This document shows positions 1-7,603 of a stretch of DNA of 10,210 bases, one piece after another. The stretch is taken from positions 1 through 10,210 of the forward strand of contig DAOVHN010000035.1 in NCBI GenBank assembly GCA_030671915.1, written 5' to 3'. The DNA is from Pseudomonadota bacterium. Lineage in GTDB: Bacteria > Pseudomonadota > Alphaproteobacteria > UBA8366 > JADFVY01. Within the stretch, counting starts at the first letter, position 1. Each line of letters begins with the position of its first letter. Both the position numbers and the translations under genes were made by a program. The notes beneath the pieces are model-generated. The model had not been told where the DNA came from. It saw only the letters and a list, made by a program, of their open reading frames with translations, and searched no databases.

Positions 1-1
1 G

Positions 2-3000
2 CTGCCCACCGCCGTCCAGGCCGCGCGCGACGAGATGCGCTTCACCGATGTCTATGTGGAGTCGGAGACCGACTCGCCCCGCGCCTGTTTCGAATTCACA
101 CGTAAGCTGAACACCCGTGGCGGCGTGCGTTACGAAGACTATGTGCGCTTTGAGCCCGAATTCCCGGCCGAGTTCACCGCCCGCGGCCGGCGGCTTTGCG
201 TTTCCGGCATGAACTATGGCGAGGTCTATTCCGCGACATTGCTGAAAGGATTGCCCGATTCCGGCGACCGGGCGACGAAAAAGACCGAACAGTTCAACGT
301 CTCGATACCCGACCGCGAGCCGTCGCTGAAGTTTTCCGGCGCATCCTACATCCTTCCCAGCCGCGGCGAACGCGCGTTGCCGCTGACATCCGTCAATGTT
401 TCGGAGGCCGACGTCAAGATCCTGCGGATCAACGATCGCAACCTGATCAACGAGATCAACTCGGGCCGCATCAGCAGCCTCATGGCCCGCTGGGATGCCA
501 GCCGGATCGCCTCGCTGTCCGGCGAGACCGTCTGGGAAGGCGTTATCGAGATGGAGATGGAAAAGAACCGCGGGGTCAAGACCTCCATCCCCGTGGGCGC
601 CATCCTCGGCCAGCCCGAGCCCGGCATCTATATCGTCATGGCCATCCCGCGCGCCGAGCGCCAGGGTTACGTCTATTACGAGGCGACCCAGTGGATGGTC
701 GTCACCGATATCGGCATGACCAGCATCTCGGGGCGCGACGGGCTGCATGTCTTTCTGCGCTCGCTGCAGGACGCGAAATCCCTGGCCGGAACGAAGGTCC
801 AGTTAATTGCCCGCAATAACGAGGTGCTGGGCACGGCGACCACCGACAAAACGGGCAAGGCCAGCTTCGCGCCCGGCCTGGTGCGCGGCAAGGGCGGTGC
901 CCGGCCGGGTGCCGTGATGGCCTTTGGCGACTCCGGAGAATTCAATTTTCTGGACCTGACCAAGCCCGCCTTCGACCTCACCGACCGCGGCGTTGGCGGG
1001 CGCGCCGGACCCGGCCCGATCGACGGATTCATCTATACCGACCGGGGTGTCTATCGCCCCGGCGAGACGGTCAATCTCGTCGCCCTGTTGCGCGACGACC
1101 GGGCCACGGCGCGGGAGGGCTTGCCGCTCAAACTGCGTTTTCTGAAACCCGACGGGACGGAGCATAACGTCGTCGATGTCAGCGAGAGCGGGAAGGGCGG
1201 CGGCTACCATTTCGCCCTGTCGCTCTCGAAATCGGCCAATACCGGCAGTTGGACCGTCCAGGCGCTGGTCGATCCCAAGGGGCCGTCCGTCGGCGCGGGA
1301 ACCTTCCAGGTCGAGGACTTCGTGCCCGAGCGCATGGAGGTCGAGCTGTCGTCCGAAACGCCCTATGTGGTGCCAGACAAGGACTACGAGGTCGCCATCG
1401 ATGCCCAGTTCCTTTATGGCGCGCCGGGCGCCGGCCTCGCGGTCGAGGGCGAGATGGTCCTGATGCAGGACAACAATCCCTGGCCGGAAATGAAGGGCTA
1501 TAAATTCGGCCTCGTTCAGGAGGAATGGCGGCCGCGCCGCGAGTCGCTCGACCCGGCCAAGACCGACGGGAACGGCCTTGCCACCATGCAATTCAGATTC
1601 GACGAGGAGCCCGACACCACCCGGCCGCTGAAGGCCCGGTTGCGCGTTTCGGTGGAAGAAAATGGCGGGCGCGCGGTCTCGCGCATCCTCGATCTTCCGG
1701 TTCGCGCGCGCGACAGGACGATCGGCATCAAACCGCGTTTCACCACCGAATGGCTGGAAAAGGGAACCGAGGCCGGATTCGATGTTGTCGTCATGGACCG
1801 CGGGGGCAAGCAAGTTGCGGCCAAGGATCTGAAATACGAACTGTTCTACGAGGACCTCTGGTATCACTGGTATACGCATGGCGGGAACTGGCGCTACAGG
1901 GTCACGATAGACGCTAATTCCGTCGACTCCGGGGATCTGGACATTGCGGCGGGAACGCCCGCGAAAATCGGCTTCAGCCGGAAATGGGGCCAATACCGGC
2001 TTGAGGTCAGCGATCCGGCGACGGGGGCCGCCACCAGCGTGCGCTTCCGCTTCGGCTGGTTCTCGTCCAGCGTATCGTCGGAGGTGCCCGACAAGCTGCG
2101 GCTTTCGCTCGACAAGGACAAATACAGGGTCGGCGAGACCGCGCGCGTTCATATCAAACCGCCCTTCGCGGGCGAGATGCTGCTGACCGTCGCCGGCGGC
2201 AAGGTCTATGAGACCCGCAATATATTCGTGCCGGCCGAAGGGCTGGTGGTCGAACTGCCGGTCATGGAGGAATGGGACGCCGGCGCCTATGTGACCGCGA
2301 CATTGTTCCGCGCCGCCGAAACGGACAAGCCGCATCAGCCCGCCCGCGCCATCGGCCTGGCCTGGCTGGCCCGCGATTACGCGGACCGTACGTTGGACGT
2401 GGCGATCGATGCGCCGGCGCGGATCCAGCCGCGCCAGACGATCGATATCGGCCTGACCGTCGGTAACATTGCGGCCGGCGAAAAGGCGCATGTGACACTG
2501 GCCGCGGTCGATGTCGGCATATTGCAGCTGACCAGTTTCAAGTCGCCCGCGCCCGCCGACTGGTATTTCGGCAAGCGCCGCCTGGGGGTCGCCCTGCGTG
2601 ACGGTTACGGCAATTTGATCGCCGCCGCCGAAGGCGGACCGGTGACCGTAAGGCAGGGCGGCGACGAGGCCGCCGCGGGCCGTCATCTGGGCGGCCTGGA
2701 CGCCAGCAGCGTGAAAACCGTCTCGCTGTTCTCCGGCGTTGTCGAGGTGGGCGAGGGCGGCCGCGTGACCGTGCCGCTCGAGGTGCCCGATTTCAACGGC
2801 CGGCTTCGGCTGATGGCCGTGGCCTGGAGCAAATCCGCCGTCGGTTCCGCCGACACCGACATGACGGTGCGCGATCCGGTCGTAAGCCAGGTCACGCTGC
2901 CGCGCTTCCTGGCACCCGGCGACGAGGCGCGGGTCACCGTCTCGGTCCATAACGTGGACGGCCCGGTGGGCAAATATAACGTGACCTTCGCGGCGGCGGG

Positions 3001-4723
3001 CGCCGCCGGCATGGATGGCGGCGGCAAACCCTTCCAGATGGCCAGGGATGCCAAGCGCGACCTGATATGGTCGCTTACCGGCGACGGCGTCGGCGTTGGC
3101 GCCCTGACACTGACCATCGAGGGCCCCGACGGCTTCAAACTCGAACGCGACTGGGAAATCGCGGTGCGGCCCGCCCAGGCGGTGACGTCCCGCCAGATCA
3201 GCTCGCGCATTCAGTCCGGGCAAAAGTCCACGCTGACGGGCAGCATCATGGAGGATTTCGTTCCCGGTTCCGGCGAGGCAATGGTAACGCTCAGTTCGCG
3301 CCCGGAAATGGGGCTCGCGAAATTGCTGAAATCGTTGAGCCGCTATCCCTATGGCTGCGCGGAGCAGACGACCAGCCGGGCGCTGCCGCTGCTTTATGTG
3401 TCGGAGATCGCCGAATCGCTGGGCGTTGCGGAGAACTCGGTCTTGCTGCGCGGCAGGGTGCAGGACGCCATCCGGCGGCTCTTCAACATGCAGCGTTCCG
3501 ACGGCTCGTTCGGACTGTGGAACGCCCACAGCAACCGCGAGGAATGGCTGTCGGCCTATGTGATGGATTTCCTGACCCAGGCCAAGGAACTGAAATACCC
3601 GGTGCCTGAATATCCCTATCAGCGCGGCCTGAAATGGCTGAAATCCAGCGTCGACAACCCCAGCTACAGCAGGGCCAACCTGCCGGCGCGCACCTATGCG
3701 CTTTACGTGCTGGCGCGGACTGGACAAGTCCGTAAGTCGGATCTGCGCTACCTGTACGATACTCAGTTGCAGAGTATCCCGACCGCGCTTGGGCGGGCCC
3801 AATTGGGGGCGGCCCTGGCGCTTTCCGGCGACAAACGGCGGGCGAGCGCCGCCTTCGTATCGGCCACCCGTTCATGGGATCGGGGCGATCGTTTCTGGAA
3901 GGATTGGTGGCACTGGGATTACGGAACCGGCACGCGGGACATGGCTGCCACGGTCTATCTGGCGACCTTGTCGGGGATCGAGGAAGGCGACTGGCCCGAC
4001 TATGCCAGGAAGCTGGCCGATCGGGTCAACAAGAACCGGTACCTCAGCACCCAGGAGAAGGCCTGGCTGATTCTGGCGGCGCGCGAGTTGGGCACGGCGG
4101 AGCCCGTCAGGGTCGCGGTGCGGGGCATGACCCTGCCGGAAAGCGAACGGCCAATCTATGTGCGTTTTGGCGAGGACGAAATGCGCGACGGCGTCGGTAT
4201 CGCAAATCTCGGCGACAGGCCGATCTGGCAGAACGTCACCTACAGCGGCGTTCCGCGCGACGAGATGCCCGCCGCGGATGAGGGTTTCGCGGTCTTCCGC
4301 GCGTTCTACACGCTGGACGGCAAGAAGGCGAACCTCAACAAGGTCCGGCAGGGCGACACGCTGGTCGCCGTGATTCATGGCGAGTCCACGTCGAAGCGCG
4401 ACCAGCAGGCGATGGTTGTCGACCTGCTGCCGGCCGGCTTCGAGCTGGAAAACGAACGGCTTGTAGGCGGCCGTGATCGCGAGGAGTTGCGTTGGATCGG
4501 AAAGCTGACCCCGACCGCGCATGAAGAATTGCGCGACGACCGTTATGTCGCGGCCTTCGAAATGAACCGCTGGGGCGATCAGACTTTCAGGTTCGCCTAT
4601 CTGGTCCGGGCCGTTTCCCAAGGCAAGTTCACGCTGCCGGCGGTCTATGTCGAGGACATGTACCAGCCGACTTATTTCGCGCGCACCCGTATGAGCCGGG
4701 TCACTATCCTGCCGGCGAAATAG
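2..4723 (+). CDS. Bacterial alpha-2-macroglobulin family protein (protease trap), N-terminus off the window
   Basis: This is a large envelope protein of the bacterial alpha-2-macroglobulin family (E. coli YfhM type), believed to trap proteases covalently in the periplasm. Residues are counted from the Met at base 35. An N-terminal MG-like region has two cysteines (C18, C55). The MG2 hallmark YTDRGVYRPGE is at 334-344. Further macroglobulin repeats follow (for example near 685-735). A flexible Gly/Ala-rich stretch near 855-888 is the likely bait region. The A2M domain is around 895-990. The thioester motif GCAEQ has its Cys at 1108 (bases 3356-3358), inside a helical thioester domain of about 300 residues. 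The C-terminal receptor-like domain ends with the familiar EDMYQP segment. The frame is open to the left edge and no ribosome binding site precedes the Met at 35, so the signal peptide and perhaps 100-250 residues are missing. pbpC follows after 22 bases, the usual partner. The family call is firm; the protease-trapping role is family knowledge. Confidence 0.95.
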   Translation: MPTAVQAARDEMRFTDVYVESETDSPRACFEFTRKLNTRGGVRYEDYVRFEPEFPAEFTARGRRLCVSGMNYGEVYSATLLKGLPDSGDRATKKTEQFNVSIPDREPSLKFSGASYILPSRGERALPLTSVNVSEADVKILRINDRNLINEINSGRISSLMARWDASRIASLSGETVWEGVIEMEMEKNRGVKTSIPVGAILGQPEPGIYIVMAIPRAERQGYVYYEATQWMVVTDIGMTSISGRDGLHVFLRSLQDAKSLAGTKVQLIARNNEVLGTATTDKTGKASFAPGLVRGKGGARPGAVMAFGDSGEFNFLDLTKPAFDLTDRGVGGRAGPGPIDGFIYTDRGVYRPGETVNLVALLRDDRATAREGLPLKLRFLKPDGTEHNVVDVSESGKGGGYHFALSLSKSANTGSWTVQALVDPKGPSVGAGTFQVEDFVPERMEVELSSETPYVVPDKDYEVAIDAQFLYGAPGAGLAVEGEMVLMQDNNPWPEMKGYKFGLVQEEWRPRRESLDPAKTDGNGLATMQFRFDEEPDTTRPLKARLRVSVEENGGRAVSRILDLPVRARDRTIGIKPRFTTEWLEKGTEAGFDVVVMDRGGKQVAAKDLKYELFYEDLWYHWYTHGGNWRYRVTIDANSVDSGDLDIAAGTPAKIGFSRKWGQYRLEVSDPATGAATSVRFRFGWFSSSVSSEVPDKLRLSLDKDKYRVGETARVHIKPPFAGEMLLTVAGGKVYETRNIFVPAEGLVVELPVMEEWDAGAYVTATLFRAAETDKPHQPARAIGLAWLARDYADRTLDVAIDAPARIQPRQTIDIGLTVGNIAAGEKAHVTLAAVDVGILQLTSFKSPAPADWYFGKRRLGVALRDGYGNLIAAAEGGPVTVRQGGDEAAAGRHLGGLDASSVKTVSLFSGVVEVGEGGRVTVPLEVPDFNGRLRLMAVAWSKSAVGSADTDMTVRDPVVSQVTLPRFLAPGDEARVTVSVHNVDGPVGKYNVTFAAAGAAGMDGGGKPFQMARDAKRDLIWSLTGDGVGVGALTLTIEGPDGFKLERDWEIAVRPAQAVTSRQISSRIQSGQKSTLTGSIMEDFVPGSGEAMVTLSSRPEMGLAKLLKSLSRYPYGCAEQTTSRALPLLYVSEIAESLGVAENSVLLRGRVQDAIRRLFNMQRSDGSFGLWNAHSNREEWLSAYVMDFLTQAKELKYPVPEYPYQRGLKWLKSSVDNPSYSRANLPARTYALYVLARTGQVRKSDLRYLYDTQLQSIPTALGRAQLGAALALSGDKRRASAAFVSATRSWDRGDRFWKDWWHWDYGTGTRDMAATVYLATLSGIEEGDWPDYARKLADRVNKNRYLSTQEKAWLILAARELGTAEPVRVAVRGMTLPESERPIYVRFGEDEMRDGVGIANLGDRPIWQNVTYSGVPRDEMPAADEGFAVFRAFYTLDGKKANLNKVRQGDTLVAVIHGESTSKRDQQAMVVDLLPAGFELENERLVGGRDREELRWIGKLTPTAHEELRDDRYVAAFEMNRWGDQTFRFAYLVRAVSQGKFTLPAVYVEDMYQPTYFARTRMSRVTILPAK

Positions 4724-4745
4724 CGATGCCTCCGGGGGGCGGCGC

Positions 4746-6848
4746 ATGATCCGCTTGCTGCTGTCCAGCAGGCGGTTCCACCTGGCGGGCGGTGGGGCGG
4801 TGCTGCTCGCCGCCGTGGCGGTACTTGCGGACCTGCTGTTCCCGCCCGACCTTTCGCGCCTGGAGGATTCTTCCCAACTGGTTCTGGCCTCGGACGGCAG
4901 CGTGCTGCGTGGCTTTACGACCGAATCCGGGTTCTGGCGCCTGCCCGCCGACCCGGACGCGGTCGCTCCCGTATATCTGGAAATGCTGCTGGCCTGGGAG
5001 GATCAACGGTTCCGCGGCCATCCGGGTGTCGATCCGCTGGCGGCCGGGCGCGCCTTCGGGCAGTTGATTCGCCATGGCCGCATCGTTTCCGGCGCCTCGA
5101 CCATCACCATGCAGACCGCCCGCCTGCTGGAGCCGAAGGAACGCACGCTGGGCGCAAAGCTGCATCAGATGTGGCGCGCCGTTCAACTGGAGCGGCGTTT
5201 CGACAAGGATGAAATCCTCACACAGTATCTGACGCTGGCGCCCTATGGCGGCAATCTGGAGGGCATCCGCGCGGCATCCCTGGCCTGGTTCGGTAAAGAG
5301 CCGCGCCATCTGGCCCCGTCCGAGGCGGCCCTGCTGGTGGCCCTGCCGCAATCGCCGGAATCGCTGCGCCCCGACCGCTATCCGGAACGTGCCCGCGCCG
5401 CGCGCGACAAGGTACTGGCCGTCATGGAGGAGCGCGGCGTTCTTTCCGCCGATACCGTTGCCGAGGCACGGCAAGACCCGATCCCCTCGCTACGCCGACC
5501 GATGCCGTTCGACGCGCCGCATTTCGCTTGGCGGATGACCGCATCGCATCCCGGAGCCCGGGTCATCCGGAGTACGATAGATGGCGAGCTTCAGCGAGCG
5601 CTGGAGCATCTGGTGCTGGCCGAGCAGGATATGCTGGACGACGGCGCCAGCCTCGCCATCATGGTCGTCGAAAATGAAATTCGCCGGGTTCTGGCCTATC
5701 TGGGTTCGTCGGATTTCTTCGACGACAGCCGCCATGGTCAGATCGACATGATCCAGGCCGTGCGCTCGCCCGGCTCGACCCTGAAACCCTTCATCTACGG
5801 CATGGCTTTCGACGACCTGATGATCCATCCCGAAACCGTCGTCGCCGACATGCCGACCCGTTACGGGAACTACACCCCGGAAAATTTCCTCAAGGTCTAT
5901 CGCGGCGAGGTGACGATCCGCGAGGCCCTGCAGCATTCTCTCAACATCCCGGCGGTGACCGTGTTGCAGCGTGTCGGACCGCGCCGGGTGGATGCGCGCC
6001 TGCGGGGCGTGGGTACCCGCCTGGAATATGGCGGCGAGGGCGAACCGGGACTGCCGCTGGCGCTGGGCGGGCTCGGGACCACATTGCAGGATCTGGTGGC
6101 CCTTTACACCGGACTGGCGAATGGCGGGGTTGTCGTGCCGCTGGCCTTTACGCCGGATGAAACGGATCGGCCGGGCCCGGTGGCGCTGATGGGCGAGGCG
6201 GCGGCCTGGTATGTGACGCGCATTCTGGAAGACGCGCCGCCGCCCGGCGATTACGTGGAGTCGCGCGCAACCCGCGAGCGCCGCCGCATCGCCTTCAAGA
6301 CCGGCACCTCATACGGCTATCGCGACGCCTGGGCGATCGGTTATGACGCGCGCTATACCGTGGGCGTCTGGGTCGGCCGCCCGGACGGCACGCCGAGCCC
6401 CGACCGCTTCGGCAGGGCCACGGCCGCGCCGGTACTGTTCAAGGTCTTCCTGCAGCTTCCGCGCAGCGGCAGCCCCGCCAACCCCCGGCGGCCGGAAGAC
6501 GTCCTCGATGTCGCGGCACGCGATTTGCCGCCCGGCCTTCGGCGGATTTCCGCGGGCGAGGCGGCGCCCGATACGATCAGCCGGTCGCTGACCCAGCCCT
6601 TGTTGGTTTCGTTCCCGCCCGACGGCGCCGTCGTCGAGTTGCGTGAAGGGGAGGGCGGTTACGCGCCCTTACCCTTGATCGCCGATGGCGGGCGCAAGCC
6701 GCTGCGCTGGCTGGTCAATGGCGAACCCGTGGAGGCGCTGCCGCATCGCCGGCGCGCGGATTGGCGCCCCGATGGCGAGGGGTTCGTCCAGATTACCGTG
6801 ATCGACGCGGAAGGCACGGCGGCGCGCGCACAGGTGCTGCTGAAGTAG
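4746..6848 (+). CDS. pbpC: Penicillin-binding protein 1C (bifunctional transglycosylase/transpeptidase)
   Basis: This class A penicillin-binding protein of the PBP1C type polymerises and cross-links peptidoglycan on the periplasmic side of the inner membrane. A single N-terminal membrane anchor spans about residues 13-33. The glycosyltransferase family 51 domain has the catalytic EDQRF at 85-89, followed by HPGVD, and the GASTITMQ motif from 116. The transpeptidase domain carries all three active-site motifs: STLK at 344-347 (nucleophile S344), SLN at 398-400 and KTGT at 518-521. A C-terminal beta domain (BiPBP_C type, about 618-700) is characteristic of PBP1C. The length of 700 aa is somewhat shorter than the E. 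coli protein. The ATG follows a G-rich stretch (4734-4739) with six-base spacing. It lies 22 bases behind the alpha-2-macroglobulin gene, so the two are probably co-transcribed. No key residue is missing, so it should be active. Confidence 0.96.
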   Translation: MIRLLLSSRRFHLAGGGAVLLAAVAVLADLLFPPDLSRLEDSSQLVLASDGSVLRGFTTESGFWRLPADPDAVAPVYLEMLLAWEDQRFRGHPGVDPLAAGRAFGQLIRHGRIVSGASTITMQTARLLEPKERTLGAKLHQMWRAVQLERRFDKDEILTQYLTLAPYGGNLEGIRAASLAWFGKEPRHLAPSEAALLVALPQSPESLRPDRYPERARAARDKVLAVMEERGVLSADTVAEARQDPIPSLRRPMPFDAPHFAWRMTASHPGARVIRSTIDGELQRALEHLVLAEQDMLDDGASLAIMVVENEIRRVLAYLGSSDFFDDSRHGQIDMIQAVRSPGSTLKPFIYGMAFDDLMIHPETVVADMPTRYGNYTPENFLKVYRGEVTIREALQHSLNIPAVTVLQRVGPRRVDARLRGVGTRLEYGGEGEPGLPLALGGLGTTLQDLVALYTGLANGGVVVPLAFTPDETDRPGPVALMGEAAAWYVTRILEDAPPPGDYVESRATRERRRIAFKTGTSYGYRDAWAIGYDARYTVGVWVGRPDGTPSPDRFGRATAAPVLFKVFLQLPRSGSPANPRRPEDVLDVAARDLPPGLRRISAGEAAPDTISRSLTQPLLVSFPPDGAVVELREGEGGYAPLPLIADGGRKPLRWLVNGEPVEALPHRRRADWRPDGEGFVQITVIDAEGTAARAQVLLK

Positions 6849-6852
6849 CCGG

Positions 6853-7152
6853 CTATTTGCGCCGGGTCTCCACCATCTTGCGTCCGGCTTCGCTCAGCTT
6901 GCAGACCAGCCAGTCCGGTTTTATGGGGTTCTTGAACCAGGGCTCGGCCCAGCCCTGTTCGATGCAGGCCCTGACGGTGCGTTCGCCGACCCGTTTGCCG
7001 TCGCTGTCGAACAGCGGCAGCTTGCCGCCGGCCTGATCCAGGCCCCGGCGCAACCACGATATTTGCACGGCCGTCGGGCGCGGCGCCCGGCGGTTTCGCC
7101 GTTCAACGGTTTCGCTCGTATTATCGACGGCGAGCCGAGGCTTGGAAGACAT
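6853..7152 (-). CDS. Small conserved-looking protein of unknown function (99 aa), possibly winged-helix
   Basis: I do not recognise a named family. The protein is basic near its N-terminus (RRNRRAPRP around 18-26). A compact C-terminal domain of about 65 residues contains ISWLRRGL, GGKLPLFD, a TVRACIEQGWAEPWF segment and KPDWLVCKLSEAGR. The helix pattern ending in 'L-S-E-A-G-R' resembles the wing and end helix of MarR-like winged-helix proteins, so DNA binding is possible but only inferred. I chose the ATG at 7152 over the in-frame ATG at 7233 because AGGA (7158-7161 on the minus strand) sits five bases upstream, with a GAGGA slightly farther out, and the extra 27 residues look like non-coding translation. 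Its stop is four bases from the pbpC stop, in convergent orientation. It is divergent from cutA across 102 bases. That the gene is real is fairly likely; its function is unknown. Confidence 0.75.
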   Translation of the reverse strand: MSSKPRLAVDNTSETVERRNRRAPRPTAVQISWLRRGLDQAGGKLPLFDSDGKRVGERTVRACIEQGWAEPWFKNPIKPDWLVCKLSEAGRKMVETRRK

Positions 7153-7254
7153 GGCGGTCCTGTTCCTCTTCTTGTGCCGCGGACCCATGGTAGGATAGAA
7201 CTGCCCGCGCGCCAAGAAGACTCCGAGTCGCACGCTCGATTTGTGGAAAATCCC
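7153..7254. promoter_or_regulatory. Divergent intergenic region expected to hold promoters for cutA and the small minus-strand gene
   Basis: This is the only intergenic stretch in the window longer than about 30 bases, and it separates two divergent genes. On the + strand TGG-TAGGAT (7188-7196) resembles an extended -10 element and would give a leader of about 50 bases for cutA. The same bases read on the minus strand as TATCCT, a weak -10 for the other gene. I see no convincing -35 element on either strand and no clear operator palindrome or riboswitch. That promoters lie here is inferred from gene layout; the exact boxes are weak. Confidence 0.3.
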
Positions 7255-7578
7255 ATGTCCGTCAGCCTTGTCTATGTCAATACCGCAGACCGCGCCGAGG
7301 CGCTACGCATCGGCCGCGTGCTCGTCGAAGCCCGCCTGGCGGCAGGAGCTAATGTCATTCCTGAAATTTCCTCGATATATCATTGGCAAGGCGAGGTTAA
7401 AGAAGGGACCGAGGCGATGCTGGTCCTGAAAACAAGGTCCGAACTTGTAGACGAGATCGTCGGCAAGGTGCGGTCGTTGCACAGCTACGAATGCCCGTCC
7501 ATCGTCGCCGTACCCGTCACTGCTGGCAGTCCGGATTATCTGGCCTGGGTCGGCCACGAAACTGGCGGTGCGGCGTGA
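7255..7578 (+). CDS. cutA: CutA1-like divalent cation tolerance protein
   Basis: This small protein is of the CutA1 family, which forms very stable ferredoxin-like trimers and is linked to tolerance of divalent metals such as copper in E. coli; its molecular role is still debated. At 107 aa it has the usual family length. The N-terminal strand SLVYVNT, the helix through EALRIGRVLVEARLAAG, the SIYHWQGEV strand (40-48), the LVLKTRSE segment and the HSYECP motif (76-81) ending in PDYLAWV all fit. I chose the ATG at 7255 because CutA1 proteins begin at this strand; the frame is open upstream to 7063 but those residues do not look like protein. A weak GGAA precedes the start. One oddity is that the widely conserved Cys of the LAAC segment is Gly31 here. 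It is followed by an MFS gene and probably heads that transcript. Confidence 0.93.
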   Translation: MSVSLVYVNTADRAEALRIGRVLVEARLAAGANVIPEISSIYHWQGEVKEGTEAMLVLKTRSELVDEIVGKVRSLHSYECPSIVAVPVTAGSPDYLAWVGHETGGAA

Positions 7579-7591
7579 ACCGGCGGCGCAC

Positions 7592-7596
7592 GGGGG
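7592..7596 (+). promoter_or_regulatory. Ribosome binding site deciding the MFS start
   Basis: A GGGGG run lies seven bases before the ATG at 7604. It favours that start over the in-frame GTG at 7568, which would overlap the end of cutA by 11 bases and lacks a clear Shine-Dalgarno sequence. Confidence 0.5.
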
Positions 7597-7603
7597 TGCC
7601 GAG

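Noticed and set aside
803..3802. Open frame of 999 codons antisense to the macroglobulin gene
   Set aside because: Its translation is rich in His, Arg, Gly, Ala and Gln without domain pattern. Such frames arise from codon bias in high-GC genes. The sense strand carries an unmistakable family signature.
3872..4747. Minus-strand open frame of 291 codons over the macroglobulin 3' end
   Set aside because: No family pattern. It overlaps the conserved C-terminal domain of the macroglobulin, so it is a shadow frame.
7063..7254. Upstream extension of the cutA frame
   Set aside because: It runs antisense through the start of the small minus-strand gene, and CutA1 proteins begin at the strand encoded from 7255.
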